A DNA stretch of 7,602 nucleotides from WQXF01 sp031552825. Lineage in GTDB: Bacteria; Bacillota; Clostridia; Christensenellales; Aristaeellaceae. The stretch covers positions 1-7,602 of the forward strand of contig JAVBMD010000022.1 in assembly GCA_031552825.1 (NCBI GenBank). Direction: 5' to 3'. The position numbers and the translations under genes were made by a program. This document shows, one piece after another, positions 5,948-7,602 of this stretch (the first letter of the stretch is position 1; each line of letters begins with the position of its first letter). Under the pieces are notes generated by a model that saw only the letters and a program-made list of their open reading frames with translations, was not told the DNA's origin and ran no database searches.

Positions 5948-7408
5948 ATGACCGAGCAACAGCACCGCGGCTGGTATGCCGCGTTCAAGGCCAAGGACGC
6001 GCGGTTCGACGGGCGGTTCTTTGTGGGCGTGCGCTCCACGGGCATCTATTGCCGCCCGGTTTGCCGCGCCAAGCTGCCCAAGCCCGAGAACTGCGCCTTT
6101 TACGCCACGGCGGCGGCGGCGGAGCAGGCGGGCTTTCGCCCCTGTCTGCTGTGCAGGCCGGAGCTGGCGCCCGGCACCTCCAGCGCCGACGCAACCGCCT
6201 CGCTGGTGCGCCGCGCTGCGCGGCTGTTGGAGGAAAGCTGCGGCGGCGGATACGGCCTAGAGGAGCTGGCAGGCCGCCTCGGCTGCACGGCGCGCCACCT
6301 GCGCCGCGCTTTCACGGCGGAATACAACGTTTCGCCGGTGCAATACCTGCAAACCTGCAGGCTGCTGCTGGCCAAGAGCCTGCTGACCGACACCGCCCTG
6401 CCGGTGCTGGAGGTGGCGATGGCGGCGGGCTTCGGCAGCCTGCGGCGGATGAACGCGCTGTTTCAAAAGCAATACCGCCTTTCGCCCACCTCGCTGCGCA
6501 AGCAGGCGGCAGGGGAGGGCGGCATCCCCGGCGAGATCACGCTGGCGCTGGGCTACCGCCCGCCGTACTGCTGGCAAAAGCTGCTCGAATTTCTGGCGCA
6601 GCGCGCCATTCCCGGCGTGGAGGCGGTGCGCGAGGGCGCGTACCTGCGCACGGTGCGCATGCGGGCGGGGGAACGCACGGCGCACGGCTGGCTGCGCGTC
6701 GCCGATTGCCCGGAGCGCAACGCGCTGCGCGTTACGGTGGCGGCTTCGCTGCTGCCGGTGCTGCCGCAGGTGCTGGCGCGGGTGCGGCACCTATTCGACC
6801 TGTGCTGCAATCCGGAGGCGGTGTATGAGGCGCTGGCTCCGATGGATGCGGTGCGCCCCGGCCTTCGCGTGCTGGGCACGCGGCTGCCCGGCTGCTTCGA
6901 TGGCTTCGAGATGGCGGTGCGCGCCGTGCTGGGGCAGCAGATCACCGTCAAGGCGGCGCGCACGCTGGCGGCGCGCATCGTGCAGGCCTATGGCGCGCCG
7001 ATGCGCACCGGCGTCGAGGGGCTGACGCACGCGTTTCCCTCGCCCGGCGAGGTGATCGCTTTGGAGCCGATCGAGGAACGGCTGGGGGAGCTGGGCGTGA
7101 TCGCCGCGCGTTCGCGGACCATTCTGCGCATCGCCCGGGCGCTCGAGGGCGGCGAGGTGTCGCTGGAGCCCAGCGCCCAGCCGGAGCAGGAGATGGCGCG
7201 GATGATGGGCATGCCCGGCATCGGCGCGTGGACGGCGCGATACATCGCCCTGCGCGCGATGGGCTATACCGACGCCTTTCTGGAGACCGATGCCGCGATC
7301 AAGAAGGCGCTGGCGCCGCGCTCGGCCAAGGAGATGGTCGCGCTGGCCGAGGCGTGGCGGCCGTGGCGGAGCTACGGCACGATGAATTTGTGGAATGGGG
7401 TTTTGTAG
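5948..7408 (+). CDS. alkA: Ada-AlkA fusion: methyl-sensing AraC-type regulator joined to DNA-3-methyladenine glycosylase
   Basis: This encodes 486 residues with a clear ribosome binding site. Residues 1-75 form an Ada metal-binding domain. C35, C39, C66 and C69 (in GIYCRPVC and CLLCRPE) match the zinc cysteines of E. coli Ada, with C35 equivalent to the methyl-accepting Cys38. Residues about 85-185 are an AraC-type DNA-binding domain with two helix-turn-helices (LEELAGRLGCTARHLRRAF and LEVAMAAGFGSLRRMNALF). From about 195 it matches AlkA: an N-terminal domain (LALGYRPPYCWQKLLEFLAQ), then VRAVLGQQITV (324-334), the helix-hairpin-helix MPGIGAWTA (422-430) and the catalytic aspartate D448. It should detect methylated phosphotriesters, activate transcription, and excise alkylated bases such as 3-methyladenine. 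The O6-methylguanine methyltransferase domain of E. coli Ada is absent. This Ada-AlkA arrangement is known in other bacteria. The chain appears complete and stands alone between its own promoter and repeat DNA. Confidence 0.95.
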   Translation: MTEQQHRGWYAAFKAKDARFDGRFFVGVRSTGIYCRPVCRAKLPKPENCAFYATAAAAEQAGFRPCLLCRPELAPGTSSADATASLVRRAARLLEESCGGGYGLEELAGRLGCTARHLRRAFTAEYNVSPVQYLQTCRLLLAKSLLTDTALPVLEVAMAAGFGSLRRMNALFQKQYRLSPTSLRKQAAGEGGIPGEITLALGYRPPYCWQKLLEFLAQRAIPGVEAVREGAYLRTVRMRAGERTAHGWLRVADCPERNALRVTVAASLLPVLPQVLARVRHLFDLCCNPEAVYEALAPMDAVRPGLRVLGTRLPGCFDGFEMAVRAVLGQQITVKAARTLAARIVQAYGAPMRTGVEGLTHAFPSPGEVIALEPIEERLGELGVIAARSRTILRIARALEGGEVSLEPSAQPEQEMARMMGMPGIGAWTARYIALRAMGYTDAFLETDAAIKKALAPRSAKEMVALAEAWRPWRSYGTMNLWNGVL

Positions 7409-7411
7409 TCT

Positions 7412-7483
7412 TAGAGGGGACGGAATTCCTCTACAGGCAGTGGACGGAATTTCTCCACGGGCTGGGGACGGAATCCCCCCACC
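7412..7483 (+). repeat. Three tandem 24-bp repeats with a GGACGGAAT core
   Basis: GGACGGAAT occurs at 7418, 7442 and 7466, exactly 24 bases apart. Aligned as units 7412-7435, 7436-7459 and 7460-7483, 14 of 24 positions are identical in all three. Each unit can fold a short hairpin around the core: TAGAGG with CCTCTA, GTGG with CCAC, and TGGGG with CCCCA. The pairing register differs between units. No open frame or T-run is associated. The array starts 4 bases after the stop of the Ada-AlkA gene and its end touches the hairpin ACCGC-TGCG-GCGGT (7481-7494), so it may belong to the same element as the palindromic repeat that follows. Confidence 0.7.
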
Positions 7484-7491
7484 GCTGCGGC

Positions 7492-7602
7492 GGTCCCCCT
7501 CCCTTTAACAAGGGAGGCATGGGGCTGGAAGCGAAAAACTTTTATGAAACAAGAATCATATACCAGCCTCCAAAAGCCTCCCTTGTCAAAGGGAGGGGGA
7601 CC
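7492..7602. mobile_element. MITE-like or REP-type palindromic element, reaching the window edge
   Basis: The left arm (7492-7528, starting GGTCCCCCTCCCTTTAACAA) and the right arm (7563-7602, ending GTCAAAGGGAGGGGGACC) are long imperfect inverted repeats of about 37-40 bases, with a 34-base AT-richer centre. Each arm also contains its own hairpin, CCTCCCTT/AAGGGAGG with a 4-base loop, at 7498-7517 and 7577-7596. It has no coding capacity, so if mobile it depends on a transposase in trans. Similar palindromes are, as I recall, dispersed in genomes of gut Clostridia; this is not checked. The outer stem may continue past the window, since ACCGCTGCGGC just left of the arm has no visible partner yet. 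Confidence 0.65.

Noticed and set aside
6049..6828. Alternative plus-strand frame inside the Ada-AlkA gene
   Set aside because: Its translation is Arg/Gly/Ala-rich without domains and lies within a gene whose zinc cysteines, helix-turn-helices and glycosylase motifs are intact in the main frame.
7412..7433. Intrinsic terminator of the Ada-AlkA gene (TAGAGG/CCTCTA stem)
   Set aside because: The stem is short with a 10-base loop and no T-run follows, so termination here is not supported.
7412..7483. CRISPR array
   Set aside because: Only three units of 24 bases with a 9-base core and no distinct equal-length spacers, and no cas genes.

Overview
The window is GC-rich, densely coded bacterial DNA with strong GGAGG-type ribosome binding sites, short intrinsic terminators with T-runs, TTGACT/TATAAT-type promoters, and an ECF sigma factor paired with a DUF4179-like anti-sigma factor. 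Together these point to a high-GC member of the Clostridia (Firmicutes), possibly a gut lineage. No rRNA or other phylogenetic marker is present, so this placement is an inference. TGA is used as an ordinary stop.

Layout. (A) 1-306: a lower-GC stretch. A small reading frame runs off the left edge on the minus strand and looks like the N-terminus of an ISAs1-type transposase; it is followed by the promoter region of the next unit. (B) 307-1525: a three-gene plus-strand unit with two tandem paralogous ~100-residue proteins (dimeric alpha/beta-barrel, ABM-like) and an Imm5-like putative immunity protein, closed by a clear terminator. (C) 1527-2888: a single-gene unit with its own promoter, encoding a secreted protein with two bacterial SH3 domains. 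An in-frame TGA separates it from 57 further open codons that end just before a terminator. (D) 2890-5876: an ECF sigma factor, its membrane anti-sigma factor and a secreted protein of unknown function. The genes overlap by 14 and 4 bases, so they are very probably translationally coupled, and a hairpin terminator follows. (E) 5913-7408: a monocistronic Ada-AlkA fusion with an extended -10 promoter. (F) 7409-7602: non-coding repeat DNA, made of three 24-bp tandem units followed by a palindromic MITE-like element that reaches the window edge.

How they work together. Region D looks like a self-contained cell-surface signalling module: sigma factor, membrane-spanning anti-sigma factor and an exported third component. 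Region E is a self-sufficient alkylation-damage gene, with sensor, regulator and base-excision glycosylase in one chain. Region B could be a small stress or defence unit, but its role is not evident. All genes assigned with good confidence are on the plus strand. The two ends carry mobile or repeat DNA. I found no CRISPR array, RNA gene or clearly new multi-gene system. The best candidates for a second look are the right-end repeat cluster, the in-frame stop in the SH3 gene and the unknown third gene of the sigma operon.
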